From NCBI GenBank assembly GCA_016718825.1, contig JADKCL010000001.1, positions 310,001 through 374,000 of the forward strand: a stretch of 64,000 nt of DNA. The letters run 5' to 3'. The notes under the pieces were generated by a model, which worked only from the letters and a program-made list of their open reading frames with translations, did no database searches and was not told the origin of the DNA. A program made the position numbers and the translations under genes. This DNA is from Bacteroidota bacterium. GTDB taxonomy: Bacteria > Bacteroidota > Bacteroidia > J057 > JADKCL01. Below, one piece after another: positions 27,504-36,477 of this stretch; the first letter of the stretch is position 1, and every line of letters starts with the position of its first letter.

Positions 27504-28320
27504 ATTCAGTTTACGTCTCGAAATCGGCGGAAAAACCTTTGGCGTGGTTCAGCCCGGAATTTGCATCGCGATTCCGCTGAATTTCAACGGTCCGCAGCCC
27601 AATACCTACGGCGTCGCCCCCGCGCATGCGCAAGCCTACGCCTCCGGGGGATGGGTGGGCGACACCCGCCAAGGCGGCTCCTGCAACTTCGAGACCTACA
27701 CCTTCACCCCCCATTGCAACGGCACCCATACCGAATGCGTCGGGCATATCGTGGACGAGCGCTTGCGTATCCACGAGCAGTTGCAGGAAAGTTTGATTCC
27801 CGCCACCCTCATTTCCGTGACGCCTAGCAAGGGCGCAGACACAGCCGACAATTACGATCCGGCATTGAATCCCGACGACCTCGTCATTGACCGCGCGATG
27901 TTGGAAGCTGCATTGAAGGAAACGGAAACGAGCTTTCACGAAGCGATCATCATCCGCACGCTGCCCAACTCCGACGACAAAAAAAGTCGGGACTACATGC
28001 AGCAAACGCCTTCATTTTTTACGATCGAGGCCATGCAATACTTGGTGAGCCTGCAATTGCGCCATCTGTTGGTGGACATGCCCTCGGTGGATCGGCTCTT
28101 CGACGAAGGCAAATTGAGCGCCCACCATATTTTTTGGAACCTGCCCGCAGGCAGTCATTCTGCGAATAATCAACCCCAACAAGACAAGACCATCACCGAG
28201 ATGATCTACGTCCCCGCGCAAATCGCCGATGGAAAATACCTACTGAATCTGCAAATTGCGCCCTTTATGGCCGATGCGGCACCGAGCCGTCCGGTTTTGT
28301 ATGCTTTGAATCCTGCATAA
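27496..28320 (+). CDS. kynB: Cyclase-family amidohydrolase, probable kynurenine formamidase
   Basis: This 274-residue metal-dependent hydrolase is of the cyclase family, which includes KynB (N-formylkynurenine to kynurenine plus formate). The metal-binding motif usually written HxGTHxD appears as HCNGTHTECVGH (about residues 74-85), with Glu in place of the usual Asp. A late conserved His pair (LSAHHIFW) is also present. Assignment as KynB rests on position directly before kynU (1 bp gap) as well as the family. The start overlaps rfaE2 by 8 bp. Confidence 0.8.
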   Translation: MGKFSLRLEIGGKTFGVVQPGICIAIPLNFNGPQPNTYGVAPAHAQAYASGGWVGDTRQGGSCNFETYTFTPHCNGTHTECVGHIVDERLRIHEQLQESLIPATLISVTPSKGADTADNYDPALNPDDLVIDRAMLEAALKETETSFHEAIIIRTLPNSDDKKSRDYMQQTPSFFTIEAMQYLVSLQLRHLLVDMPSVDRLFDEGKLSAHHIFWNLPAGSHSANNQPQQDKTITEMIYVPAQIADGKYLLNLQIAPFMADAAPSRPVLYALNPA

Positions 28321-28321
28321 G

Positions 28322-29600
28322 ATGTCTGCAAATACCTCCACCTTTCGCCTCGACCGCGCCTTTGCCCAGGAATTGGATGCCCGGGATCCCTTGGCGGCAT
28401 TCCGGGACAAGTTCCATATCCCCAAAATGGCCGATGGCCGCGACCACAATTATATGTGTGGCAATTCACTGGGGCTGCAACCTAAGTCCGTGCGCGCCTT
28501 TGTGGAGCAGGAATTGGCAGATTGGGAAAAACTCGGCGTCGAAGGCCATATCCATGCCCGCAATCCTTGGTTGCCTTACCACGAATTTCTCACGGCGTCC
28601 ATGGCCAAAGTCGTCGGCGGACAGGAGAATGAAGTGGTGGTGATGAACAGCCTCACGGTCAATCTCCATCTGCTGATGGTGAGTTTTTACCGTCCGACCC
28701 AGACAAGGCACAAGATCATCATCGAGGCGGATGCATTTCCGAGCGACCGCTACGCGGTGATTTCGCAGATTCAGTTCCATGGCTTTCGATCCCAAAACCT
28801 CCCTGATCGAATTGCGCAGCAAAAGCGGTCATCCGGTGATTCCAACCGAGGAAATTTTGGAGGTGATCGCCCGCGAAGGCGATTCTGTGGCCTTGGTGAT
28901 GCTCGGCGGCGTGAATTATTATTCCGGCCAAGCCTTCGAAATGCAAAAAATCACTGAAGCCGGCCATGCAGTGGGTGCCAAAGTCGGATTTGACCTCGCG
29001 CATGGTGCAGGCAATCTTCGTTTGAAACTCCACGAATGGGGTCCGGACTTTGCCTGTTGGTGCGGCTACAAATACCTCAACAGCGGCCCGGGAGGCCTTT
29101 CCGGCATTTTCATCCACAACCGCCACGCGACCGATTTCAGCATCCCGCGTTTTGCCGGATGGTGGGGCCACAACAAAGCCAACCGTTTTAAGATGCCGCC
29201 TTACTTCGAACCGCTGCCCGGTGCCGAAGGCTGGCAACTCAGCAATCCGCCGATCTTGGCATTGGCTGCCTTGCGCGCCTCCCTCGAAATTTTTGAAGAA
29301 GCCGGCATGGACGCTTTGCGTGCCAAATCCGAATTGCTCACCGGCTACCTTGAATGGCTCATCCAGCAAAAAAATTCGAATGCCAATATCCGCATCATCA
29401 CGCCAAACGATCCTGCGCAACGGGGCTGTCAGCTGAGTTTGCAAACCCTCCACAATGGGCGCGAGATCTTTGACCGGCTCACCGCTGCAGGCGTCATCGC
29501 CGATTGGCGCGAACCAGATGTGATTCGGATTGCGCCGGTGCCCTTGTATAACCGATATGTCGATGCTTGGGACTTTGTGGATTTGCTCACCACGAATTGA
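28322..29600 (+). CDS. kynU: Kynureninase (one frameshift)
   Basis: This PLP enzyme cleaves kynurenine to anthranilate and alanine. Motifs include YMCGNSLGLQPK near the N terminus, the PLP-site region VGFDLAHGAGN and the Schiff-base lysine in WCGYKYLNSGPGG. The first frame ends at 28957 and the second opens near 28779. The join should read QFHGFDPKTSLIEL, and one extra base in GGCTTTCGAT (28781-28790) breaks it. With that base removed the protein is 425 residues, normal for the family, and both halves are well conserved, so an assembly error is the simplest reading. Together with kynB it would recycle tryptophan-derived kynurenine. Confidence 0.92.
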
Positions 29601-29606
29601 AAAAGT

Positions 29607-29858
29607 CTATTTGCGAATATTGTCTTTGCCCTCGGGAAGGTAGTATAGCCATCCGAAGCCGATAAAAAAGATGACTGCGGAAGCCACAAACGCGGGAATC
29701 AAAATTTCCGTGTCATTGTCGAGGGCGTTGTTGAGCGCCGCATACATCAGCCAAATCTGAAGGCTGATATTGAGAATCAGCACAACAATCAAGGAACTTA
29801 GCATGATGCCAGCCTTCGCCGAACTCACGTTGTTTTGGTTTTTTCTAAAATTGCTCAT
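29607..29858 (-). CDS. Small two-helix membrane protein
   Basis: This 83-residue protein has two hydrophobic segments (GIMLSSLIVVLILNISLQIWLMY and LIPAFVASAVIFFIGFGWLYY) joined by a short acidic loop. It is the last gene of the redox operon, 30 bp after the Rieske gene. Accessory membrane subunit of that complex is a reasonable inference from position; nothing in the sequence binds a cofactor. Confidence 0.65.
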   Translation of the reverse strand: MSNFRKNQNNVSSAKAGIMLSSLIVVLILNISLQIWLMYAALNNALDNDTEILIPAFVASAVIFFIGFGWLYYLPEGKDNIRK

Positions 29859-29888
29859 GGCGCGAATGATTGAATTTTAAGGATAAAA

Positions 29889-30392
29889 TCAGGCTTTCCT
29901 GAATTCTCTGACATACAGGCCATCGGCCTTGGTCAGGACTTCCAGCTTAGGCAAGGCACGGGGCGGCGGACCCGCAAGCACTGCGCCCGTTTCCGCATTG
30001 AAAAATCCTTCATGGCAAGGACAGGCGATTTTTCCGGTTCCTTTCGCATAAAAGACGGCACAAGAAAGATGGGTACACTTCTGCTCGTAGGCGTGGAAGC
30101 TGCCGTTTTCCAAGTGAATCATTAAGTACGGAATGCTGCTCCCTTGAATCACAAAGGAGCGCGTGCCCCCAACAGGAATATCTTCTGGCTTGCAGACAAA
30201 ATGCTCGGCGTCTGATGTTTTGTGCGGAAAAAGGAGGGCCTCAGCTGCAATTACGCCGCTACCGATCATCAATCCGCCAGAAATAAAGGTCAGGAACTTA
30301 GCGAAATCCCGCCTGCTGATCAGTGATGCATCTTGCTTCTTGATGGGGAAGTCGCGCTTCCAGCTTTCGTTGTCGTTTTCGTGACTTGACAT
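29889..30392 (-). CDS. Rieske [2Fe-2S] protein with twin-arginine signal
   Basis: This 167-residue iron-sulfur protein has a Tat-type signal/anchor (LISRRDFAKFLTF, then a hydrophobic segment to about residue 55), so it is likely exported folded and membrane-anchored. The Rieske motifs are complete: CTHLSC (Cys106, His108, Cys111) and CPCHEG (Cys124, Cys126, His127). The second Cys of each box is the disulfide pair seen in bc1-type Rieske proteins, which implies a high redox potential. It belongs to an operon with a molybdopterin oxidoreductase and a four-cluster ferredoxin. Confidence 0.9.
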   Translation of the reverse strand: MSSHENDNESWKRDFPIKKQDASLISRRDFAKFLTFISGGLMIGSGVIAAEALLFPHKTSDAEHFVCKPEDIPVGGTRSFVIQGSSIPYLMIHLENGSFHAYEQKCTHLSCAVFYAKGTGKIACPCHEGFFNAETGAVLAGPPPRALPKLEVLTKADGLYVREFRKA

Positions 30393-30410
30393 AGCGTATC
30401 TGCGTTGGGA

Positions 30411-30965
30411 TTATTCAATGACCAATTTGGTGCTGCCTTTGGGCATCATGAGATTCACTTTGGTGCGGACAATTTCTTGACCAAATTGAAATGTGTTGAC
30501 GGGGCTGCTGTTGGGACGCAAAAGGGCAAGCTCCTCGCGTGTACCAAAATAGAGGGCACCGCTTGGGCATACGGTCGCGCACATGGGTTTTTTGCCGATA
30601 CTCGTTCGGTCGTAACACATGTTGCACTTCATCATCAAGTCGTATTGCTCCATTTTTTTGGGTACGCCAAACGGGCAAGCCATCACGCAATTGGAACAAC
30701 CGATACACCGCTCGGTGTTTGCGGTATGGACAATCCCAAATTCGTCTTTGGAAATGGCGTCGGCAGGGCAGACATTGGCGCAAACTGGATCCTCGCAGTG
30801 CATGCAGACTTGTACGGTTGTCTGAATACTTGCCGCGCGTTCCACATAGTTGACGTGGATCATGGACTCTTGTCCATTGGTCTCGCATTCGGCGCAGGCC
30901 ATTTCGCAGGCTTTGCAGCCGATACAGCGTTGCATGTCTACAAAAAATTCCAAGCTACTGTTCAT
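30411..30965 (-). CDS. 4Fe-4S ferredoxin-type electron-transfer subunit
   Basis: This 184-residue protein has four Cys groups (CIGCKACEMAC, CMHCEDPVCANVCP, CIGCSNCVMACP, and CNMCYD with CATVCP), enough for four [4Fe-4S] clusters. The layout matches the beta subunits of DMSO reductase and formate dehydrogenase complexes. No signal is seen. It probably passes electrons between the adjacent molybdopterin subunit and the Rieske or cytochrome-like membrane subunit. It starts at ATG 30965, 18 bp after the oxidoreductase stop. Confidence 0.92.
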   Translation of the reverse strand: MNSSLEFFVDMQRCIGCKACEMACAECETNGQESMIHVNYVERAASIQTTVQVCMHCEDPVCANVCPADAISKDEFGIVHTANTERCIGCSNCVMACPFGVPKKMEQYDLMMKCNMCYDRTSIGKKPMCATVCPSGALYFGTREELALLRPNSSPVNTFQFGQEIVRTKVNLMMPKGSTKLVIE

Positions 30966-30983
30966 GCTTTTTTCTTGATCTGG

Positions 30984-33200
30984 TCAAACGCTGGCATACG
31001 CCTTGGTGTCCTCAGCAGGATTTTGAAATTGACCCATTGGTTGCAATTGGCAGGCACAGACCTTGAACTCAGGAATCTTTGAGACCGGATCCAAGGTACC
31101 TGGTGTCAATTGATTGACCGATTTTTTCCCCGGCCAATGGTAGGGAATAAAAACGGTGTCTTTGCGGATCGTCTCGACGATATTGGCTGGAAAGATGCCT
31201 TCGCCGCGCCGTGTAACAACGCGGACAAGTTCTGATTGGCGAATGTTAAACCTCGCTGCCAATTCCGGATGGATTTCAAGCAGTGGTTCAGGATATTGAT
31301 TGACCAATTTCCCAATGCGGCGTGTTTGGGTGCCACTCAGGTATTGGGAAACAACTCTGCCCGTCGTCAAAATCACGGGGTATTCGGCATCTGTGACCTC
31401 ACCGGGTAGCTTGTAGGGTGCCGGATTAAAGTGCGCTTTTCCGTCTGGCGTTTTGAATTTGCGGTCCTCCCAAAGGCGTGGCGTTCCTGGATGGTCTTCC
31501 GAAGGACAAGGCCAAAAAATGCCCATGTTGTCCTCGATGCGCTTGTAGGTGATCCCAAAATAGTCCGCAGTCCCTCCTTTTGATGCGACACGCAATTCGT
31601 TGAATATCGCCTCACTCGATGCGAAACTGAATTTGTCTTCGGCCCCCAGGCGCTTAGCCAATTCGAGAATGATGCTCGTATCCGTTTTTGCATTGCCGGG
31701 AGGTGTGACCGCTTCCCGAATGCGAATTACCCTACCTTCTGCCGATGTCGTCGTCCCTTCTTCTTCCTCTTGCAGCGATCCGGGCAGGATGATGTCGGCA
31801 TGGCGCGCAGTTTCGTTGAGGAAGAAGTCGATGCAAACGTAAAATTCGAGTTTCTCGAGGGCCTCTCGGACGTAGTTGCTGTTGGGCAAGGATACGAGCG
31901 GATTGAAACAGATCGAAAGCAAGCCTTTGATTTCCCCCCGGTGAATGGCCTCGATGATTTCATAGGCTGAGAGTCCTTTGCGGGGCAATTCGCTTTCTTG
32001 AATGCCCCAAACGTCAGCAATGTATTGGCGGTGTTCGGGGTTTTCAATATCGCGATTTCCGGGGAGTTGGTCGCATTTATGCCCGTGCTCACGGCCGCCT
32101 TGGCCATTTCCTTGGCCGGTAATCGTGGCGTAGCCACAATAGGGTTTTCCAATTCGGCCTGTTGCCAAGACAAGGTTGATGCATCCCAAGACATTGTCCA
32201 CGCCTTTGGAATGGTGTTCAATGCCTCTGGCATGCAACAGGAAGCTGGTTTTGGCTTTGCCCCAAAGCTCGGCTGCTTGCCGGATTTTGTCCTTGTCAAT
32301 GCCAGTGACCTCTTCGGCCCATTCCAAGGTGTATTCGGAGACGGCAGCAAGCGTAGCATCAAAACCCGAGGTATGCTGAGCAATAAAGTCGTGGTCAAGC
32401 AGGTCGTGATCCACCAAATACTTGAGCATGGCGCCGTAAAGGGCAGAATCGGTTCCTGGGCGCACATCGAGGTGAAGGTCTGCGGTGCGTGCCAATGGGA
32501 TCATCCTTGGATCGATCACAATGAGTTTCGCGCCGCGGTCGCGGGCTTTCCAAATCCAGTGCGTCAGCGTTGGAAACGTCTCGCTTACATTCGCCCCTGC
32601 CACAATGATCACCTCGGCATATTCCAGGTCGCTGTAGTTGTTGGATCCACGGTCCAATCCGAAGGCCTTTTTGTTCCCTGCGCCAGCGCTGACCATACAA
32701 AGCCTGCCGTTGTAGTCCAAGTTGCGGGTTTTGAGCGCGACCCGGGCAAATTTGCCCATGAGGTAACTTTTTTCATTCGTCAGTGACACACCCGAAAGCA
32801 CTGCAAAGGCATCGTTGCCATTGGCATGTTGAATGCGGGTGATCTCATCAATGACCCGATCGTAGGCTTTTTCCCAAGTCACCGGCACAAATCCTACGCC
32901 TTGTGCACGCTCCAAAGGCTCCAACAAGCGATCGGGATGGTTGTTTTGCAGGTAACGTTGCACGCCTTTGGGGCAAAGCCTTCCTTCGTTGAACGGAAAT
33001 TCCATCCACGGCTCAAAACCAACCACTTTGTTGTTCTTCACCAACAATTCGATCCCGCACTGCATACCACAGAAGCAGCAATGGGTCTTGACCGTTTTGT
33101 CGGGCTCATCCCGCCCAGGAAAGCCATCCTTTGGCGTGAAGTTGAGATGGGGCCCAAATGCCTCAATGATTTTTTCTGGTGAAACTGGTAGTCTAGCCAT
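30984..33200 (-). CDS. Molybdopterin oxidoreductase, nitrate-reductase-like catalytic subunit
   Basis: This 738-residue enzyme of the DMSO reductase superfamily has an N-terminal [4Fe-4S] motif (Cys41, Cys44, Cys48, Cys76, in THCCFCGMQCGI and GRLCPKG). The probable molybdenum ligand is Cys168 in NGRLCMVSA, as in Nas/Nar-B nitrate reductases. Cofactor-binding segments such as VIDPRMIPLARTADLHL and a C-terminal dinucleotide domain (LTTGRVVSQYLSGTQTRRIG) are present. No Tat signal is visible, so the subunit is probably cytoplasmic. The closest type appears to be assimilatory or respiratory nitrate reductase, but formate dehydrogenase cannot be excluded. The ATG at 33200 is preferred over an in-frame upstream start that would overlap the previous gene. 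Confidence 0.87.
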   Translation of the reverse strand: MARLPVSPEKIIEAFGPHLNFTPKDGFPGRDEPDKTVKTHCCFCGMQCGIELLVKNNKVVGFEPWMEFPFNEGRLCPKGVQRYLQNNHPDRLLEPLERAQGVGFVPVTWEKAYDRVIDEITRIQHANGNDAFAVLSGVSLTNEKSYLMGKFARVALKTRNLDYNGRLCMVSAGAGNKKAFGLDRGSNNYSDLEYAEVIIVAGANVSETFPTLTHWIWKARDRGAKLIVIDPRMIPLARTADLHLDVRPGTDSALYGAMLKYLVDHDLLDHDFIAQHTSGFDATLAAVSEYTLEWAEEVTGIDKDKIRQAAELWGKAKTSFLLHARGIEHHSKGVDNVLGCINLVLATGRIGKPYCGYATITGQGNGQGGREHGHKCDQLPGNRDIENPEHRQYIADVWGIQESELPRKGLSAYEIIEAIHRGEIKGLLSICFNPLVSLPNSNYVREALEKLEFYVCIDFFLNETARHADIILPGSLQEEEEGTTTSAEGRVIRIREAVTPPGNAKTDTSIILELAKRLGAEDKFSFASSEAIFNELRVASKGGTADYFGITYKRIEDNMGIFWPCPSEDHPGTPRLWEDRKFKTPDGKAHFNPAPYKLPGEVTDAEYPVILTTGRVVSQYLSGTQTRRIGKLVNQYPEPLLEIHPELAARFNIRQSELVRVVTRRGEGIFPANIVETIRKDTVFIPYHWPGKKSVNQLTPGTLDPVSKIPEFKVCACQLQPMGQFQNPAEDTKAYASV

Positions 33201-33220
33201 AATTCTTCTTGTTTCGGTCC

Positions 33221-34267
33221 TCAACCAAAAAAACTGCCGCTTTCTTGACGGGCTTTGAGATGGGCGCGTGCAATTCGGTCCCGTTTTCCCTCTGGGCTGT
33301 AGTCCAAGTGGGAGCTTCCATCTTTCAGTGTAAAGTCAAACCCAAGTTCCTTCGTGACGATTTTTAGATCGTCGATATGCGTTTGGGTCGCAAATTCCTT
33401 GCCCGTAAACTTGCAAGTGGCCATCCCGCGTCGCATTCCTTCCATGCGATAGATTTTCGCACCAATCTGTGCAGGCCGTTGGATGATGTGGAAGAACTTT
33501 CCAAACGGAATCCAAACCAAAAAGAGGATGACCAACACAGCATGAAACACGGCAAGGAAATCAAAGGCAAAGCCTTTCATAAACTGATAGGAATAGGTGA
33601 GCCCAAGGCCCGTCACCGAAATTCCAATCAGCAGCAACAGGGGTAGCAGGTCTGATTCAAAGGTCTGTGTTGCGATCAAACCCGGCTGCATCAACCGCCT
33701 GCGGAGGTAGTAGATCGAGCCCAAAATCACCAACCACGAGGACCAATTGAGGGCGTGGAAGGTCATAAAGGCTGTGAAAGAGTGCAGTTTGAAGCTAAAC
33801 GCCTCCAAGCCAAAGACGTGTGCTTGGTAGATTTCCGTAGAACCAGGAGCAAAGGAAAAGTGAACCCATCCAAAAGTCAATGGAATGGTGATCATAAAGG
33901 CCGAAATACAGCCCGAGGCAATCATAAAGTGTGCAGCCCAGCGCATCGGTCCCCGTCGGTAAATGAGCCGTTGAAGCGCGATATTTTTAATGCTCTCTTG
34001 GACGATTTGCCCGAGGTAGAAGAAAGTTCGCCCTTGGATGAACAGTTGAAAGCCACGCTTGAAATACATCCAGGTCGGTGGGCGCTGTAGCCATACGGTA
34101 TAACGATAGACCACACCGAAACACGCGAAAATCGTCCCAAAAAGGTAGGTAACAAGTGCTGCATCAAAATTTTGGAGTTTCCGTGATCCTAGGAAAACCA
34201 AGGCAACCAAGGTCAACGTCGCCAAGGTCGCGATCACCAAAGCCCGCGTATTCAGTTTGGAAAACAT
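33221..34267 (-). CDS. Multi-span membrane cytochrome-like subunit of the redox operon
   Basis: This 348-residue protein has about six or seven hydrophobic segments, then a soluble basic C-terminal ~90 residues. Histidines lie inside helices (HSFTAFMTFHALNWS; FHAVLVILFLVWIPFGKFFHII), a pattern similar to the b-heme-binding helices of NarI-type gamma subunits, including the final FxPxGKxxH. It would exchange electrons with quinone. It is the first gene of the five-gene operon, and a perfect palindrome lies 63 bp upstream. It is not a recognisable standard NarI, so the exact family is open. Confidence 0.75.
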   Translation of the reverse strand: MFSKLNTRALVIATLATLTLVALVFLGSRKLQNFDAALVTYLFGTIFACFGVVYRYTVWLQRPPTWMYFKRGFQLFIQGRTFFYLGQIVQESIKNIALQRLIYRRGPMRWAAHFMIASGCISAFMITIPLTFGWVHFSFAPGSTEIYQAHVFGLEAFSFKLHSFTAFMTFHALNWSSWLVILGSIYYLRRRLMQPGLIATQTFESDLLPLLLLIGISVTGLGLTYSYQFMKGFAFDFLAVFHAVLVILFLVWIPFGKFFHIIQRPAQIGAKIYRMEGMRRGMATCKFTGKEFATQTHIDDLKIVTKELGFDFTLKDGSSHLDYSPEGKRDRIARAHLKARQESGSFFG

Positions 34268-34591
34268 GCGTTACGTCATAATGGGACGAATGGCCCCGCC
34301 TAAACAACAATAGAATCAACGACATCTCTTGACAACACAAATGTTGTCAGGAGGGATCGTCAACTATCCGCATGATACAGATCAATCTAGGAGCTTTTTC
34401 AACGCTTTCTTCGATCAAATCGCATTTCTGCAAGACCCCGCAAAGCTAGGTCAATTCTCGACCATCGTCAAGAATTTCGGATAGCCCTTCTCTTGAGAGA
34501 CTGACTATCAAGGAAAATAAAAACATGATATATCTCATATTTACTGAACGTGCCGCTTGCCATCCCAACCGGCTTCAAGCGGAAGCATGGG
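34268..34591. other. Intergenic region upstream of the redox operon
   Basis: This 324-bp region lies between the redox operon (transcribed leftward) and the esterase gene ending at 34592. It contains the palindrome at 34330-34349. The remainder shows no gene or hairpin that I can support. Confidence 0.6.
34330..34349. promoter_or_regulatory. Perfect palindromic operator, CRP/FNR-like
   Basis: TGACAACA-CAAA-TGTTGTCA is a perfect inverted repeat with 8-bp arms and a 4-bp spacer, 63 bp before the first start codon of the redox operon. Its size and spacing resemble sites of CRP/FNR-family regulators (DNR/HcpR-like), which commonly control nitrate and nitric-oxide metabolism. The regulator is not in the window. 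Confidence 0.55.
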
Positions 34592-36034
34592 TTATTGCAC
34601 GAAGATGCGTTGTGCGACGACTCCGTTAGCCGTTTGCACGCGCACGATGTAGGAACCTCGCGCAATGGATGCAGGTAGCTTTGCATTGAACTCATTTCCA
34701 TTCCCTTGGAATTGAATGATTGTTTTTCCCATTAAATCCATGATCGCAATGTTTTCCATCATGGAGTTGGCAGGCAAAATGACTTTGAATTCGCCGCCGT
34801 TTGGATTTGGGAAAATCTGAAGGGTAAGCGCCGCAAAGGGATCGCGGACGCCAATGATCGTGGTATCAATTCTGGGGGCAAAATACACCGCCATGTTGCG
34901 GGTCCGCGTCCAATAGTTGTCCAATTGATGCCCTCCCAGTGCTGGATTGCCCATTTGCGTCGCACAATCGGCGTTGTTGGTGGTAAATTCGGCGAGGTAG
35001 TCGGGCACCGAATCTCCTGCCAAAGCAAGCGCGTCTATCATGGCTTTGATGTCACTGCCGCCGGAAACGAAGGGACGGTTCAGGATATAGGCACAATTCG
35101 CCGGCCACAGCGTGGCGCAATAGGCGTAAGTCGCGAATAGGCGATTTCGGCCATAGGGCACGATCAGGTCAGCCGGCTGATGAAAAAGGTACAAACAGGG
35201 GATTTCGGCATCGTTTGCATTCGCAGCAAAGAGATTGTTGAACATGCCGCCATAAAGATCGCCGACCCCACGGATGCGGTAGCTATTTGCGGTTGGATTT
35301 AAAGTACCCTCGAATGAGCCAAGATCAGGTCGTGCAAGCACAAGGGCGGCATTGGTCGTTCCGGTACCATACCGCACGAGGCAACCCTGCTCGTACCGGA
35401 CGTTAGGCAATGGCGCATTTGCAAGAGATCCCACGCCTGCAGGTTTTTCAGAGGCATCATCCATAAATCCAACGCCCATTGCAATGAACGCACCGGCACT
35501 TTCGCCGACCACAAAGATGTTTTGCGGATCAATGTTATAGTCCGCGGCATGGATGACCAAGTAACGAAGCGCGCCTTTGGCATCTTGAATGCCACGGTAA
35601 TAGGCACGGGTCCATTCCAGCGTGTCGGTTTGGTTGAGGCAATCCCATTCGACACCTTGTATAAAGGAGATGTTGCAATGCCAGTCCCCGGCGGGTTGAA
35701 ACATGCCAAGGCGGTAGTCAATCGCCGCCGTGACATAGCCGCGTTTGGCAAAATCCTTGCGCATCGCAACAATGCCGGGATCATTTTTGGTTCCCGCCAT
35801 GAAGGCGCCGCCATGGATCAATATCATCAACGGACGGCCATTGGGTGGTGGCGTATCATTCGTCGGAACGGAAATGTCCATCGTCAAAGTCCGCGTCACG
35901 CCGCCAAAATCTACGTCCGCACCATATTGGAGGGTCGTGTCGTGGTATTGGTAAAGGGTATCGACGAAGGCCTGGGCGGTTGCCGAGCCAAGGGTGCAAA
36001 GGAGGATAGCGAAAAGGAGGGTGAATTTTTTCAT
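34592..36034 (-). CDS. T9SS-secreted carboxylesterase-like hydrolase
   Basis: This 480-residue protein has a signal peptide (MKKFTLLFAILLCTLGSATAQ) followed by an alpha/beta hydrolase of the carboxylesterase/HSL type. The oxyanion motif is ILIHGGAFMAG (about residue 75) and the nucleophile elbow is VVGESAGAF (Ser ~174). A possible Asp lies in HQPADLIVP and a His in GGHQLDN. The last ~75 residues are a type A sorting domain (LQIFPNPNGGEFKVIL...IAIMDLMGKTI...GSYIVRVQTANGVVAQ). It is therefore probably an esterase released or displayed outside the cell. Cys residues in the domain suggest extracellular disulfides. Confidence 0.88.
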   Translation of the reverse strand: MKKFTLLFAILLCTLGSATAQAFVDTLYQYHDTTLQYGADVDFGGVTRTLTMDISVPTNDTPPPNGRPLMILIHGGAFMAGTKNDPGIVAMRKDFAKRGYVTAAIDYRLGMFQPAGDWHCNISFIQGVEWDCLNQTDTLEWTRAYYRGIQDAKGALRYLVIHAADYNIDPQNIFVVGESAGAFIAMGVGFMDDASEKPAGVGSLANAPLPNVRYEQGCLVRYGTGTTNAALVLARPDLGSFEGTLNPTANSYRIRGVGDLYGGMFNNLFAANANDAEIPCLYLFHQPADLIVPYGRNRLFATYAYCATLWPANCAYILNRPFVSGGSDIKAMIDALALAGDSVPDYLAEFTTNNADCATQMGNPALGGHQLDNYWTRTRNMAVYFAPRIDTTIIGVRDPFAALTLQIFPNPNGGEFKVILPANSMMENIAIMDLMGKTIIQFQGNGNEFNAKLPASIARGSYIVRVQTANGVVAQRIFVQ

Positions 36035-36477
36035 ATTTAAAAAATAGGGCTCTGGAATTCTATTCCCTCAAATTTAGCCAAAATTCCATTTCGAGAATAC
36101 CGTGATGGATATCCAGCCCTATGAACGAATTAGCCAACCAAGTTGAATAGATGTAGGTTGTCACTGACCTAAAGGCCAACTCCTTCTTTTACCCATGCTT
36201 GGCGGTAGGGATCAACTTGCCTTTTTGCGGCTTCGAGTGGGGACTAAGTCCGCACGCGCCCCGCAGATCCGCATCCCCTGGAGCACCGAGCAGCTGTTCA
36301 ACCTGTTTTCTTCCTACCAACTCACCTAAATCATTTCACATTTGCTCCGTTCAAACATAGCCTCTAAATTTGGCTTGGATTGGATTTTTGCCGTTTCTGG
36401 TGATTGATCGAACTTTGTGTTGGTCAATTGCCTTAGAATGAATGATTTCCAGCCGCGGTATTCTTAACTTTGTAGCA
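36035..36477. other. Intergenic region before nuoH
   Basis: This 443-bp stretch has no supported gene. Short open frames are present but lack family features. The nuoH promoter element lies at its right end. I saw no tRNA-like cloverleaf or strong hairpin. Confidence 0.5.
36465..36472 (+). promoter_or_regulatory. -7 promoter element of nuoH
   Basis: TAACTTTG fits TAnnTTTG and ends 5 nt before the nuoH ATG at 36478, the same near-leaderless arrangement as typA. Confidence 0.42.
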
